Notes under the pieces: generated by a model | What the model saw: the letters and a program-made list of their open reading frames with translations, nothing else | Told to the model about the DNA's origin: nothing | The model's database searches: none | Position numbers and translations under genes: made by a program | Shown: positions 8,585 to 16,869 of the stretch, piece by piece | How the letters are laid out: each line of letters opens with the position of its first letter | Numbering within the stretch: position 1 is the stretch's first letter | Assembly: GCF_026343185.1 (NCBI RefSeq) | Contig: NZ_JAPEMA010000001.1 | Location: forward strand, 5,394,001-5,458,000 | Origin: Streptomyces sp. NBC_00091 | Lineage (GTDB): Bacteria > Actinomycetota > Actinomycetes > Streptomycetales > Streptomycetaceae | Reading direction: 5' to 3' | Length of the DNA stretch: 64,000 bases

Positions 8585-11500
8585 TCAGCTCGTCTGGAGG
8601 GTGACGTCGTCCACCACGAAGGAGGTCTGGAGGGACTGGTCTTCCACGCCCTTGAACTGGAGGGTGACGGTCTGCCCGGCGAACTGGGAGACGTCGTAGT
8701 CCTTCAGGGTGTACCCGGAGCCCGCGTCCAGGTTGGACAGGGTCGCCAGGGTCTGGCCGCCCACCGAGACCGTGAAGGTGTCGTAGGCGGTGTCGTCGGT
8801 CTCGTCCGTGTCGATGTGCAGGTGGAAGGAGAGCCGGCCCGAGGCGCAGCCGGACGGGATGGTCAGCGACTGGGAGGCGCTGTCGGTGCGGGAGGAGCCC
8901 CAGCCGTTGAGCCACGCCATGTACGAGCCGCCGTGCGGGGCCTGGCCGGACTGGCTGGTGATGACCCCGGAGGTCGCGGTCCAGGGGCTGGAGCCGTTCT
9001 CGAAGCCGCCGTTGGCGACGACCTGGCTCGGGGTGCAGCTGCCGCCGCCCCCGCCGACGGTCAGGGTGTAGGTGGTGCTGTGGCTGACGGTGCCGGTGCC
9101 CGTGACGGTCAGGGTGTACGTGCCCTGCGCGGTGCCCGCGCCGACCTGTACGGACAGGGTCGAGGAGCTGCCGGACTGCACGGACGCCGGGCTGAGGCTC
9201 GCGGTCACCCCGGCGGGCGCGCCCGAGACCGACAGGGCGAGCGTCTGGGGGCTGCCGCTGACGGTGGCGGTGTTGACGGTGGAGGTGAGGCTGCCGCCCG
9301 GGTTGGCGGAGCCGGCGGCCGGGCTGGTGCTCAGGGAGAAGTCGGGCGCCGGGCTGGTGCCGCCCACGGCCTGCTTCCAGACGGTGTAGGCGACCCCGTC
9401 CGCGCTGCGGTCCAGGACCGTGGCGTTGATGTTGGAGGTGGTGTCGCAGGAGCTGTGGTAGCAGGAGTCGTACGCCGCGTTCGCGGTGCCGCCCCACTTC
9501 GCCGCCTGCGCGGAGGTCTTGCGGGCGCTGGCGCCGGCCGCGTAGCCGGAGGTGGGGATGCCCGCCTGCTGGAAGGAGTAGTCGTCACTGCGGCCCTGGC
9601 CCTCGGTGTTCTCCTCCGGGGCGAGGTTCAGCGAGGTCCAGTACGCCTTCAGGGGGGCGGCGGTGGCGGAGTTCAGGTTGTTGATGAAGTAGCCGCCGTT
9701 GGTCGAGCCGACCATGTCGAAGTTGTAGTAGCCCTTGATGGCGCTGCGCTGGGCGCTGCTGAGCTGGTTGACGTAGAACTCGGAGCCGTTGAGGCCCTGC
9801 TCCTCGTCGGTCCACCAGGCGAAGCGCACGTGCTGGGTCATCGTCGGGTTCTTCTGCGCCAGGACCAGGGCGTTCTCCAGCAGGGTGGCGGAGCCGGAGC
9901 CGTTGTCGTTGATGCCCGGCCCGGCCGAGACGCCGTCGAGGTGGGCGCCGAACATCACGGTCTTGTCGGCGGGGCCGCCCGGCCAGTCGGCGATCAGGTT
10001 GTTGGACGGGTAGGTGCAGGAGGTGCAGTTCTGCTCGGTGACGGTGTACCCGGCGGCCTGTAGCTTGCCCTTGACGTACGCGAGGGACTGGGTGTAGCCG
10101 CCGCTGCCGGCCCGGCGGTTGCCGCCGTTCTGCGAGGCGATCGTGCCGAGCTGGGCCAGATGCGCCTGGACGTTGGCGACGCTGATGTCCGGCGGGGTGG
10201 GATCGGGCTGGGTGCCGCCCACGGTGAGCGTGTAGTCGACGGTGTGCGCGAGGGCGGCGCCCTGGCCCTTGACGGTGACGGTGGAGGCTCCGGGCGCCGC
10301 GTTGGCGGTGGCGGAGAGGGTCAGCGTCGAGGACTGCCCGGACTGCACGGTGGCCGGGCTGAAGGAGGCGGTGACCCCGGACGGCAGGCCCGTCGCGGTG
10401 AGCGTCACCTGCTGGGCGGAGCCGGTGGTGGTGCTGGTGGCCACGGTGGTGGTGACCGAGCCGCCCTGCTGGACGGTGCCCGAGGCCGGGTTCAGCGCGA
10501 GCGAGAAGTCGTTCTGGCCGCTCGGGGAGCAGGTCGGGTCACCGCTCTGGGCGGGCACGCTGATGGCGTCCCAGGCGGCCTTGGTCCTGTCGAACAGGTT
10601 GCAGGTGGCGTCGAGGGACTTGGCGGAGCCGAGGGTGGCCGTCCGGTACTTCTTGTAGGACATGCTGCTGGTCTTGAGCAGCATGCCGCCGTAGAAGATC
10701 TTGCCGGCGTTCTGTACGCCGACACCGGTCAGCGTGGACTGGTTGCAGGTACTGCTGTTCGGCTTGCCGCCGCCCGGGCTGGTGCCCTCGGCCAGCAGGT
10801 AGAACCAGTGGTTGAGGGGTCCCGCGGCCTTGTGCACCTCGGTGCCGGGTATCGCGGAGCTGTAGCAGGCCGGGTCGTTGTTGACGGCCGGCGGGTCGTA
10901 CATGTTCCGGATCGGGCCGCGGCCCTGGAGGTTGATGACCTCACCGACGGTGTAGTCGGGGGTGTCGTACGGGGCGGGCTCGTTGATGTACGCCTCGGTC
11001 AGCGCGCCGAAGATGTCCCCGGTGGCCTCGCCCAGACCGGCCTCCTGGCCGCTGGTGCCGCCGGGGGTGCTGGAGTCGATGGCGTGCCCGTACTCGTGGG
11101 CCACCACGTCCACGCCGGCGATCCACTCGTTGGCGCTGTTGTGGCCGATGGTGACGGAGCTGCCGTCCCAGTAGGCGTTGAGGTCGTTCAGGCCGACCTT
11201 GCCGGGGAAGCTGCGCCCGTTGCCGTTGACGCCGTTGCGGCCGAGCCACTGGCCCAGCATGTCCCACTGCTTCTGCGCGGCGAACATCAGGTCCGTGCAC
11301 CCGGTCTCCTTGGAGGTCGGGTTGCCGTTCCCCCAGGAGTCCGTGGACTTCGTGAAGACGCTGCCGGTGCTGTAGTCCGCGCAGCTCAGACCCGGGCGGT
11401 TCGGGTCGCGCAGGGAGTACGAGCCACCGGACGCGGTCGTGTCGAGGGCGAGCGGGCCGGGGCCGTTCCACTTGCTGTTGCCGCTGCCGGCCACGACCTC

Positions 11501-12091
11501 GTCGTAGCGGTCGACGACCCGGCCGGAGCGGGCGTCCACGAAGACGTGCAGCCTGCTGGGCGCCGTACGGGTGCGGCCGGACAGGACGGTCTCCCAGGCC
11601 AGGACCGGCTTGTCGTCCTTGAGCCGGACCACGAGCCGGCTGCTCTCGACCTTGTCCACCTTCTCCAGCTCGGCCCGTGAGGAGGCCTCCGCCGCCTTCG
11701 CGTCGACGCTGGGGGTCGTCGCCACGTCGATCACGGTGGAGGAGGCCGACTGGAGGGCCCGCACCCGGCCCTGCCCGTCGGCCAGGACGACCGCGTCGCC
11801 GCCGACGACCGGCAGGCCCCGGTAGCTGCGCTCGTACGCCACGGAGTACAGGTCCTGCACCCAGGGGGTGACCAGGCGCCGCTCGTACTGCTGCCGGGGG
11901 GAGTTGACCAGGGTGTCGAGGCCGCTCGCGACGGCCGCGTCCGCGGCGGCCACGGCCCGCTCGGCCTTGGACTGCCGGGGTGGTGCGGGATCTGGCTGCT
12001 GCGCGGCCGACGCGGTGCCGGCCAGCGCGCCGGCGAGGCTCGCGGTCAGCGCGAAGGCTGCCACGGACGCCGTCCATCTGGTGGGCTGCAC
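8585..12091 (-). CDS. Secreted two-headed metalloprotease: M4 thermolysin-like plus M28 aminopeptidase
   Basis: This 1168-residue exoprotein has, in order: a signal peptide (about 1-29); a thermolysin-type propeptide (about 30-200); an M4 catalytic domain with HEYGH at about 329-333 and the downstream Glu in [12 protein letters not shown]; an Ig-like linker (about 500-590, [13 protein letters not shown]); an M28 domain (about 605-880) with [38 protein letters not shown] and GRSDDYSF, which supply the usual two-zinc ligands; a second Ig-like linker (about 895-985, [13 protein letters not shown]); and a C-terminal domain starting [13 protein letters not shown]. Both active sites look intact, so one chain should combine endo- and aminopeptidase activity. 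The GTG at 12091 has CGGAG upstream. Confidence 0.88.
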   Translation of the reverse strand: MQPTRWTASVAAFALTASLAGALAGTASAAQQPDPAPPRQSKAERAVAAADAAVASGLDTLVNSPRQQYERRLVTPWVQDLYSVAYERSYRGLPVVGGDAVVLADGQGRVRALQSASSTVIDVATTPSVDAKAAEASSRAELEKVDKVESSRLVVRLKDDKPVLAWETVLSGRTRTAPSRLHVFVDARSGRVVDRYDEVVAGSGNSKWNGPGPLALDTTASGGSYSLRDPNRPGLSCADYSTGSVFTKSTDSWGNGNPTSKETGCTDLMFAAQKQWDMLGQWLGRNGVNGNGRSFPGKVGLNDLNAYWDGSSVTIGHNSANEWIAGVDVVAHEYGHAIDSSTPGGTSGQEAGLGEATGDIFGALTEAYINEPAPYDTPDYTVGEVINLQGRGPIRNMYDPPAVNNDPACYSSAIPGTEVHKAAGPLNHWFYLLAEGTSPGGGKPNSSTCNQSTLTGVGVQNAGKIFYGGMLLKTSSMSYKKYRTATLGSAKSLDATCNLFDRTKAAWDAISVPAQSGDPTCSPSGQNDFSLALNPASGTVQQGGSVTTTVATSTTTGSAQQVTLTATGLPSGVTASFSPATVQSGQSSTLTLSATANAAPGASTVTVKGQGAALAHTVDYTLTVGGTQPDPTPPDISVANVQAHLAQLGTIASQNGGNRRAGSGGYTQSLAYVKGKLQAAGYTVTEQNCTSCTYPSNNLIADWPGGPADKTVMFGAHLDGVSAGPGINDNGSGSATLLENALVLAQKNPTMTQHVRFAWWTDEEQGLNGSEFYVNQLSSAQRSAIKGYYNFDMVGSTNGGYFINNLNSATAAPLKAYWTSLNLAPEENTEGQGRSDDYSFQQAGIPTSGYAAGASARKTSAQAAKWGGTANAAYDSCYHSSCDTTSNINATVLDRSADGVAYTVWKQAVGGTSPAPDFSLSTSPAAGSANPGGSLTSTVNTATVSGSPQTLALSVSGAPAGVTASLSPASVQSGSSSTLSVQVGAGTAQGTYTLTVTGTGTVSHSTTYTLTVGGGGGSCTPSQVVANGGFENGSSPWTATSGVITSQSGQAPHGGSYMAWLNGWGSSRTDSASQSLTIPSGCASGRLSFHLHIDTDETDDTAYDTFTVSVGGQTLATLSNLDAGSGYTLKDYDVSQFAGQTVTLQFKGVEDQSLQTSFVVDDVTLQTS

Positions 12092-12183
12092 GAGTCCACT
12101 CCGATCGTGTGTGGGGGGGGGGCTTGCTGTAGCCGTCGCCGAGTATGGGCGTGGACATGGCGAGATTGGGACATCCCTGCACG

Positions 12184-12201
12184 CATAAGGCCCGGGTTAT
12201 G
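12184..12201. promoter_or_regulatory. Candidate LysR operator between protease and lysR genes
   Basis: CATAAGGCCCGGGTTATG has 5-base inverted arms (CATAA/TTATG) about a GC centre. It lies in the 143-base divergent gap, 34 bases before the LysR-type start. LysR proteins usually autoregulate from such a site. A run of ten G at about 12113-12122 lies in the same gap near the protease start. No binding evidence exists. Confidence 0.4.
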
Positions 12202-12234
12202 GTGCGGTGGGGTGACGCTTCGTAAGCTGCCGGA

Positions 12235-13194
12235 ATGCAGCTGGAGTTGAGGCATCTGCAAGCCGTCTGCCGGATAGCGGAAGCGGGCAGCCTGGGCGAG
12301 GCGGCCAGGCGGCTGGGGATCTCACAGCCGGCGCTCTCCGCCCAGCTGCGCAGGATCGAGGGGGTCACGGGCGGCGCGCTCTTCGTCCGGGGCCGCCACG
12401 GGGTGGAGCCCACCTCCCTCGGGCACTTCGTCCTGGCCAGGGCGCGCCGCGTGCTCGGCGAGATGGACGCCCTCGGCGCGGAGGCCCGCGCCCTGGCGCC
12501 CGACGCCCCGCTCAGGCTCGGCTGCATCCTGCTCGTGCTCCTGGACGGCCTGCTCGCCCGGACCGACCTGGCCCTGTCCGGGCGGGAGGTCACCGTGGAC
12601 CTCGAGGACTCGGTCACGGCGCTGGTGCGGATGCTCGGCGCCGGCAAGTACGACGTGATCGTGTACGGCGAGGTGAACGACTACGAGGTCCCGCTGCCCG
12701 GGGGAGTCCTCGCCCGGACCGTGGTCCCTCAGGAGCCGTTCTGCATCCGGATGTCCTCGGGCCACCGCCTGGCGGGACGCGAGCGGCTCGACCTGGCCGA
12801 GCTGGCCGGCGAGCAGTGGATGACCCTGGTCGAGGACGACGACGGCGGCCCCGAGGCCCTGGTCGAGGCCTGCGCGAAGGCCGGCTTCGTCCCTTCGCTG
12901 CGCCACCGGATCACCGACCGCCAGATGCGGCACGACCTGATCGCCGCCGGCCGGGCGATCGCGCTCTGCCAGCCCACCGCCCCGGCCGTGCCGGGGACGG
13001 TGATGCGCCCCCTGGCCGGCACCCCGGTCACCGGTCGCATCCGCCTCGCCTGGAACCGCTCGGCGGTCCCGGCGTACCAGGCGGAACGGCTCTACCGCGC
13101 GGCGGTCGAGGCATATCTGGCGAACGTGGACAACAACGACTTCCACCGAGCGTGGTGGGACGCTCACCCGGAAGCCCGTCCGGCCCTCGACTGA
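12235..13194 (+). CDS. LysR-family transcriptional regulator
   Basis: The 319-residue protein has the LysR winged helix at residues 1-60 (LELRHLQAVCRIAEAGSLGEAARRLGISQPALSAQLRRIEGVTGGALFVRG), then a linker helix and a periplasmic-binding-type ligand domain (from about 95, PLRLGCILLV). It is divergent from the secreted M4/M28 protease, so protease control is the obvious guess. In streptomycetes LysR regulators next to secreted peptidase genes often do this; here it is inference. The ATG at 12235 starts exactly at the winged helix. Confidence 0.88.
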   Translation: MQLELRHLQAVCRIAEAGSLGEAARRLGISQPALSAQLRRIEGVTGGALFVRGRHGVEPTSLGHFVLARARRVLGEMDALGAEARALAPDAPLRLGCILLVLLDGLLARTDLALSGREVTVDLEDSVTALVRMLGAGKYDVIVYGEVNDYEVPLPGGVLARTVVPQEPFCIRMSSGHRLAGRERLDLAELAGEQWMTLVEDDDGGPEALVEACAKAGFVPSLRHRITDRQMRHDLIAAGRAIALCQPTAPAVPGTVMRPLAGTPVTGRIRLAWNRSAVPAYQAERLYRAAVEAYLANVDNNDFHRAWWDAHPEARPALD

Positions 13195-13256
13195 GCCTCG
13201 GACGGCCCCGCCCGCGCTCCGGGCGCCCGGCCCGGCCGACGCTCAGGCGGTCCCCC

Positions 13257-13299
13257 TTGAAGGAACGATACGGCGGCGGGTTAGCATATGAGCGCCGCC
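13257..13299 (+). promoter_or_regulatory. Candidate promoter and inverted repeat of the GAPDH gene
   Basis: TTGAAG at 13257-13262 and TAGCAT at 13282-13287 look like a vegetative -35/-10 pair with long spacing (19 bases). Seven-base inverted arms GGCGGCG (13272-13278) and CGCCGCC (13293-13299) flank the -10, a position suited to a repressor. Start of GAPDH is at 13319, with AAAGATAA upstream. Confidence 0.4.
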
Positions 13300-13318
13300 T
13301 AGCTCGAAAGATAACTCT

Positions 13319-14764
13319 GTGACTGTCAACGAGGACTCGTTCGCCAACTGGAAGACCCGCGAGGAGATCGCGGAGTCGATGATCCCCCTCATCGGGAAGC
13401 TGCACCGGGAGAGGGACGTCACGATCCTGCTCCACAGCCGCTCCCTGGTGAACAAGTCGGTCGTGAGCATTCTCAAGACCCACCGGTTCGCCCGGCAGAT
13501 CGACGGCGAGGAGCTGTCGGTCACCGAGACGATGCCGTTCCTCCAGGCCCTCACCACCCTCGATCTCGGCCCGTCCCAGATCGACATCGGCATGCTCGCC
13601 GCCACGTACAAGACCGACGACCGCGGTCTGTCGGTCGAGGCCTTCACCGCCGAGGCCGTCGTCGGCGCCACGGGCGAGAACAAGATCGAGCGCCGCGAGG
13701 GACGCGACGTCGTCCTCTACGGCTTCGGCCGCATCGGCCGCCTCGTCGCCCGCCTGCTCATCGAGAAGGCCGGCTCCGGCAACGGCCTGCGCCTGCGTGC
13801 CATCGTCGTCCGCCAGGGCGGCGACCAGGACATCGTCAAGCGCGCCTCGCTGCTGCGCCGCGACTCGATCCACGGCCAGTTCCAGGGCACCATCACCGTG
13901 GACGAGGCGACCAACACGATCGTCGCCAACGGCAACACCATCAAGGTGATCTACGCGAACGACCCCTCCGAGGTCGACTACACCGCGTACGGCATCAACG
14001 ACGCCATCCTCATCGACAACACGGGCAAGTGGCGCGACCGCGAGGGCCTCTCCAAGCACCTGCGCCCCGGCATCGACAAGGTCGTCCTGACCGCTCCGGG
14101 CAAGGGCGACGTCCCGAACATCGTCCACGGCGTCAACCACGACACGATCAAGCCGGACGAGCAGATCCTGTCCTGCGCCTCCTGCACCACCAACGCGATC
14201 GTCCCGCCGCTGAAGGCCATGGACGACGAGTACGGCGTGCTGCGCGGCCACGTGGAGACCGTCCACTCGTTCACGAACGACCAGAACCTGCTGGACAACT
14301 ACCACAAGGCCGACCGTCGCGGCCGCTCCGCGCCGCTGAACATGGTCATCACCGAGACCGGCGCCGCCTCGGCCGTCGCGAAGGCGCTGCCCGACCTCAA
14401 GGCGCCCATCACCGGCAGCTCGATCCGCGTCCCCGTCCCGGACGTCTCGATCGCCATCCTGAGCCTGCGCCTGGGCCGTGAGACCACCCGCGAAGAGGTC
14501 CTCGACTACCTCCGCGGCGTCTCGCTGCACTCGCCGCTCAAGCGCCAGATCGACTTCACCACCGCGCCCGACGCCGTCTCCATGGACTTCGTCGGCTCGC
14601 GCCACGCCTCGATCATCGACGCGGGCGCCACCAAGGTGGACGGCGACAACGCGATCCTCTACCTCTGGTACGACAACGAGTTCGGCTACTCGTGCCAGGT
14701 CATCCGGGTCGTCCAGCACGTCTCCGGGGTGGAGTACCCGACCTACCCGGTCCCGCAGGTCTGA
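13319..14764 (+). CDS. gap: Glyceraldehyde-3-phosphate dehydrogenase, long form
   Basis: The 481-residue protein is GAPDH with an N-terminal extension of about 125 residues before the Rossmann motif (VVLYGFGRIGRLVARLL, about residues 131-147). The active-site segment SCASCTTNAI has the nucleophile Cys289, followed by VHSFTNDQNLLDNYHKADRRGRSAPLNM and the C-terminal LWYDNEFGYSCQV. It oxidises glyceraldehyde-3-phosphate to 1,3-bisphosphoglycerate with NAD(P). Standard enzymes have about 335 residues; long forms with this helical N-terminal region (KTREEIAESMIPLIGKLHRERDVT) are known from actinobacteria and other bacteria and may serve gluconeogenic or special roles. The GTG at 13319 is used. It is followed by a strong terminator, so monocistronic. 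Confidence 0.93.
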   Translation: MTVNEDSFANWKTREEIAESMIPLIGKLHRERDVTILLHSRSLVNKSVVSILKTHRFARQIDGEELSVTETMPFLQALTTLDLGPSQIDIGMLAATYKTDDRGLSVEAFTAEAVVGATGENKIERREGRDVVLYGFGRIGRLVARLLIEKAGSGNGLRLRAIVVRQGGDQDIVKRASLLRRDSIHGQFQGTITVDEATNTIVANGNTIKVIYANDPSEVDYTAYGINDAILIDNTGKWRDREGLSKHLRPGIDKVVLTAPGKGDVPNIVHGVNHDTIKPDEQILSCASCTTNAIVPPLKAMDDEYGVLRGHVETVHSFTNDQNLLDNYHKADRRGRSAPLNMVITETGAASAVAKALPDLKAPITGSSIRVPVPDVSIAILSLRLGRETTREEVLDYLRGVSLHSPLKRQIDFTTAPDAVSMDFVGSRHASIIDAGATKVDGDNAILYLWYDNEFGYSCQVIRVVQHVSGVEYPTYPVPQV

Positions 14765-14783
14765 TCCGGGCAACCGCCTGACC

Positions 14784-14817
14784 CGGTGCCCCGTCGGCTT
14801 TGGCCGGCGGGGCACCG
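14784..14817 (+). terminator. GAPDH terminator
   Basis: Fifteen-base arms (14784-14798 and 14803-14817) with one G-U pair and a TTTG loop begin 20 bases after the GAPDH stop codon. Confidence 0.75.
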
Positions 14818-14842
14818 CGTCGTTGCGGGCGCCGTCCGCCCC

Positions 14843-14880
14843 GCGGTGTCGGGCGGGCGGTGTCGGGCGGGCGGTGTCAG
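14843..14880. repeat. 14-bp tandem repeat, 2.7 copies
   Basis: The unit GCGGTGTCGGGCGG is repeated at 14843-14856 and 14857-14870, with a partial third copy that runs into the stop codon of the convergent DUF4239 gene (14877). It may vary in copy number between strains. Confidence 0.6.
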
Positions 14881-15677
14881 GCCGGGGTGATCCTGCGGCC
14901 GGTGGCGTCGCAGGGGAGCCGCACCCCCGGCCGGCCGGCGGTGAGCTCGTCGAAGGTCTCCTTCTCGATCTCCGCGATGGCGGTGGGGGAGATGTGGATG
15001 AATCCGGCGAAGGGCCGGTCGATGGTGTAGATCATCACGAGCGCGCTGGTGAGGAGCGCCGTGATGATGGTGAGCGCCGCGAACTGCGCGAGGTTGTTGC
15101 GGTGGGGGATGGAGATGCCCAGGCTGACGACCGTGATCGCCAGCGCGCAGAGCAGGAACCACATGATGGGCGGCGGGATGGTGGGACTGGCCTGGGCGAG
15201 GCGCTGCTGGCGCTGGGCCGAGCGGTTCTCGTCGGCCGCGAGCAGGATGCCGAAGGACGGATCGCCGCGCAGGTCCTGGAAGGTCTTGCGCATGTCGACG
15301 CTCCACTGGCTGGGCCTGGCGGAGCTGTAGCCGTCGGCCATGGCCGGCCACTCCATGTGGCGTACGGCGCGGGCGTAGCAGACGACGTCGCTCTGCAGCC
15401 GCACGCGCGGGGCCTCCGGTACGAACGAGGCCACTTCGGCGAGGTGGTCCAGGGCGTGGGCCTCGGCGCGCGCGGCGTCGTCGGCCTTGCTGTACGAGGC
15501 GGCCGAGGTCGCCAGCACGAAGGCCAGGAGCAGGACGGTCAGGGTCTGCATGGGCCCGATCAGATCGCGGACGCTCATGCCCTCGTCGTCCTCGCTCACC
15601 ACTCTGGGCCGCAGATACCGGTTGGCGGCGATCGACGCGAGGAGCGCGACCGCGGCCACCACAATCAGGGTGGTCAT
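14877..15677 (-). CDS. DUF4239 (bestrophin-like) integral membrane protein
   Basis: The 266-residue protein has four hydrophobic segments: 1-18 ([21 protein letters not shown]), about 43-60 ([17 protein letters not shown]), about 172-191 ([20 protein letters not shown]) and about 196-216 ([21 protein letters not shown]), with a large loop between helices 2 and 3. The pattern [18 protein letters not shown]...[14 protein letters not shown] is typical of DUF4239. The role is unknown; bestrophin similarity hints at an anion channel. The ATG at 15677 opens helix 1. Confidence 0.8.
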   Translation of the reverse strand: MTTLIVVAAVALLASIAANRYLRPRVVSEDDEGMSVRDLIGPMQTLTVLLLAFVLATSAASYSKADDAARAEAHALDHLAEVASFVPEAPRVRLQSDVVCYARAVRHMEWPAMADGYSSARPSQWSVDMRKTFQDLRGDPSFGILLAADENRSAQRQQRLAQASPTIPPPIMWFLLCALAITVVSLGISIPHRNNLAQFAALTIITALLTSALVMIYTIDRPFAGFIHISPTAIAEIEKETFDELTAGRPGVRLPCDATGRRITPA

Positions 15678-15850
15678 CTCACGGACCCTTCCAGGAGATT
15701 CCTCCCGGGCGGGGGACGCACTCCGCAGCGGAGCCCGGCCTTCGCCTGAAGATACGAACCCGCGCGCGGCCCGGGCCGGACGAGGCGGCGGCGGTGTCCC
15801 CGTTGTCGGCCTTGTCGGTCTGCGCCGACGGCCTGAAATACACTGGCCTG

Positions 15851-16210
15851 GTGACTGATATTTCCCTGCCTCCCTGTCCTGAATGCTCCAGCGCCTACAC
15901 GTACGAGATGGGCGCGCTCCTCGTCTGCCCCGAGTGCGGACACGAGTGGACCCCCGCCACCGCCGCCGACTCCGGTGAGACCTCCGGGGAGCGGGTGATC
16001 AAGGACGCCGTCGGCAACGTGCTCGCCGACGGCGACACGGTGACGGTCGTCAAGGGCCTGAAGGTCAAGGGCCACCCGACCGGCATCAAGGCGGGCACCA
16101 AGGTGCGCAACATCCGCCTCGTCGACGGCGTCGACGGCCACGACATCGACTGCAAGATCGACGGCTTCGGCTCCATGCAGCTCAAGTCCAGCGTGGTGCG
16201 CAAGGGCTGA
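15851..16210 (+). CDS. PhnA/YjdM-family zinc-ribbon protein
   Basis: The 119-residue protein has two CxxC knuckles at the N-terminus ([27 protein letters not shown]), which form a zinc ribbon, and an SH3-like C-terminal domain ([28 protein letters not shown]...[13 protein letters not shown]...[13 protein letters not shown]). This is the alkylphosphonate-associated PhnA/YjdM family, whose biochemical role is not settled despite the name. I start it at GTG 15851; an upstream ATG at 15794 would add unconserved residues. A strong terminator follows. Confidence 0.88.
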   Translation: MTDISLPPCPECSSAYTYEMGALLVCPECGHEWTPATAADSGETSGERVIKDAVGNVLADGDTVTVVKGLKVKGHPTGIKAGTKVRNIRLVDGVDGHDIDCKIDGFGSMQLKSSVVRKG

Positions 16211-16289
16211 GCCCCGGCCGCCGCGGGCCCCGGAAGGGGTCCTGGCGGCGGCGGTAGCGCTTTCCGGCCGCCGTGGCCGGATGTGAAGG

Positions 16290-16315
16290 AAAGGCCGGCC
16301 GAGTGGCCGGCCTTT
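16290..16315 (+). terminator. Rho-independent-type terminator after the PhnA-like gene
   Basis: Perfect 11-base arms (16290-16300 and 16305-16315) with a GAGT loop end in TTT. It separates the zinc-ribbon gene from the thiopeptide cluster. Confidence 0.85.
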
Positions 16316-16550
16316 TCGTCGTCTTCGGGCCACCGCCCGCCGAGGGGTGTGAAGGGGCGGCTGGATCTCCGCTCTAGCGGTTCATCGGCCCCCTGGGAGA
16401 TCCTTGGAAAAGGCCGCACCAATCACCGCACAATCGCCGGATGTCTTCCGGGTGCGGGCCGTGCAAGGAAATTCGGCAATTCGAATCCGCGTTCCGCGGA
16501 TTTTCGCTCAGTGCCCATTCGGCTTTCGCATCCCCCTTTGGGAGACATGT
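16316..16550 (+). promoter_or_regulatory. Leader region of the thiopeptide cluster with two inverted repeats
   Basis: This 235-base stretch before lazA holds two inverted repeats. GGATCTCC (16363-16370) pairs with GGAGATCC (16396-16403), and AATCCGCG (16484-16491) pairs with CGCGGATT (16495-16502) across TTC. The stretch is less GC-rich than its surroundings. The cluster has no pathway regulator gene, so these could be binding sites for an outside regulator or leader-RNA hairpins. GGGAGA just before the ATG at 16551 is the ribosome-binding site. Confidence 0.4.
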
Positions 16551-16739
16551 ATGTCCGACTCCGCGCGCACCCCCGAATTCGATATCCAGGACCTGGAACT
16601 CGACCTGGACGACCTCACCGTGACCTCGATGCGGGACACGGTCGCCCTGCCCGAGGGCGGAGCCTCCTGGGGCTCCTGTTCCTGTCAGGGCTCGTCCTCC
16701 TGCGCCAAGCCGGCGGTGCTGGACACGCCCCTCCTGTAG
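16551..16739 (+). CDS. lazA: Lactazole-like thiopeptide precursor peptide
   Basis: The 62-residue peptide has an acidic leader (residues 1-38, with LDLDDLTVTSMRDTVALPEG before the cut) and a core from Ser39 that begins SWGSCSCQGSSSCAKP. From memory, lactazole LazA has SWGSCSCQASSSCAQPQDM in this position, so core residues 1-14 differ only at position 9 (Gly for Ala). Position 15 is Lys for Gln, and the tail runs on to a total core of 24 residues (ending PAVLDTPLL) instead of 19. Ser39 and Ser50 (core 1 and 12) are where lactazole closes its pyridine; Cys43, Cys45 and Cys51 are thiazole positions. The ATG at 16551 is chosen over upstream in-frame starts because the leader homology begins there. 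Confidence 0.93.
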   Translation: MSDSARTPEFDIQDLELDLDDLTVTSMRDTVALPEGGASWGSCSCQGSSSCAKPAVLDTPLL

Positions 16740-16800
16740 CCCCCCTCGCATCCTCCACCCCCCCTCCGCCACACCCTCCCCACCCCCACTGCACACCGGA

Positions 16801-16835
16801 GGCTTCCCGTCGTACCCCGCGTGCGACGGGAAGCC
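16801..16835 (+). terminator. Attenuator hairpin between lazA and lazB
   Basis: Perfect 12-base arms GGCTTCCCGTCG (16801-16812) and CGACGGGAAGCC (16824-16835) with an 11-base loop stand in the 130-base gap after a C-rich, A-poor spacer. Partial termination here would give more precursor than enzyme mRNA, which is a common RiPP arrangement. Confidence 0.7.
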
Positions 16836-16869
16836 CCGCGCGCCCACCACCGACAGGACGGGGACCACC

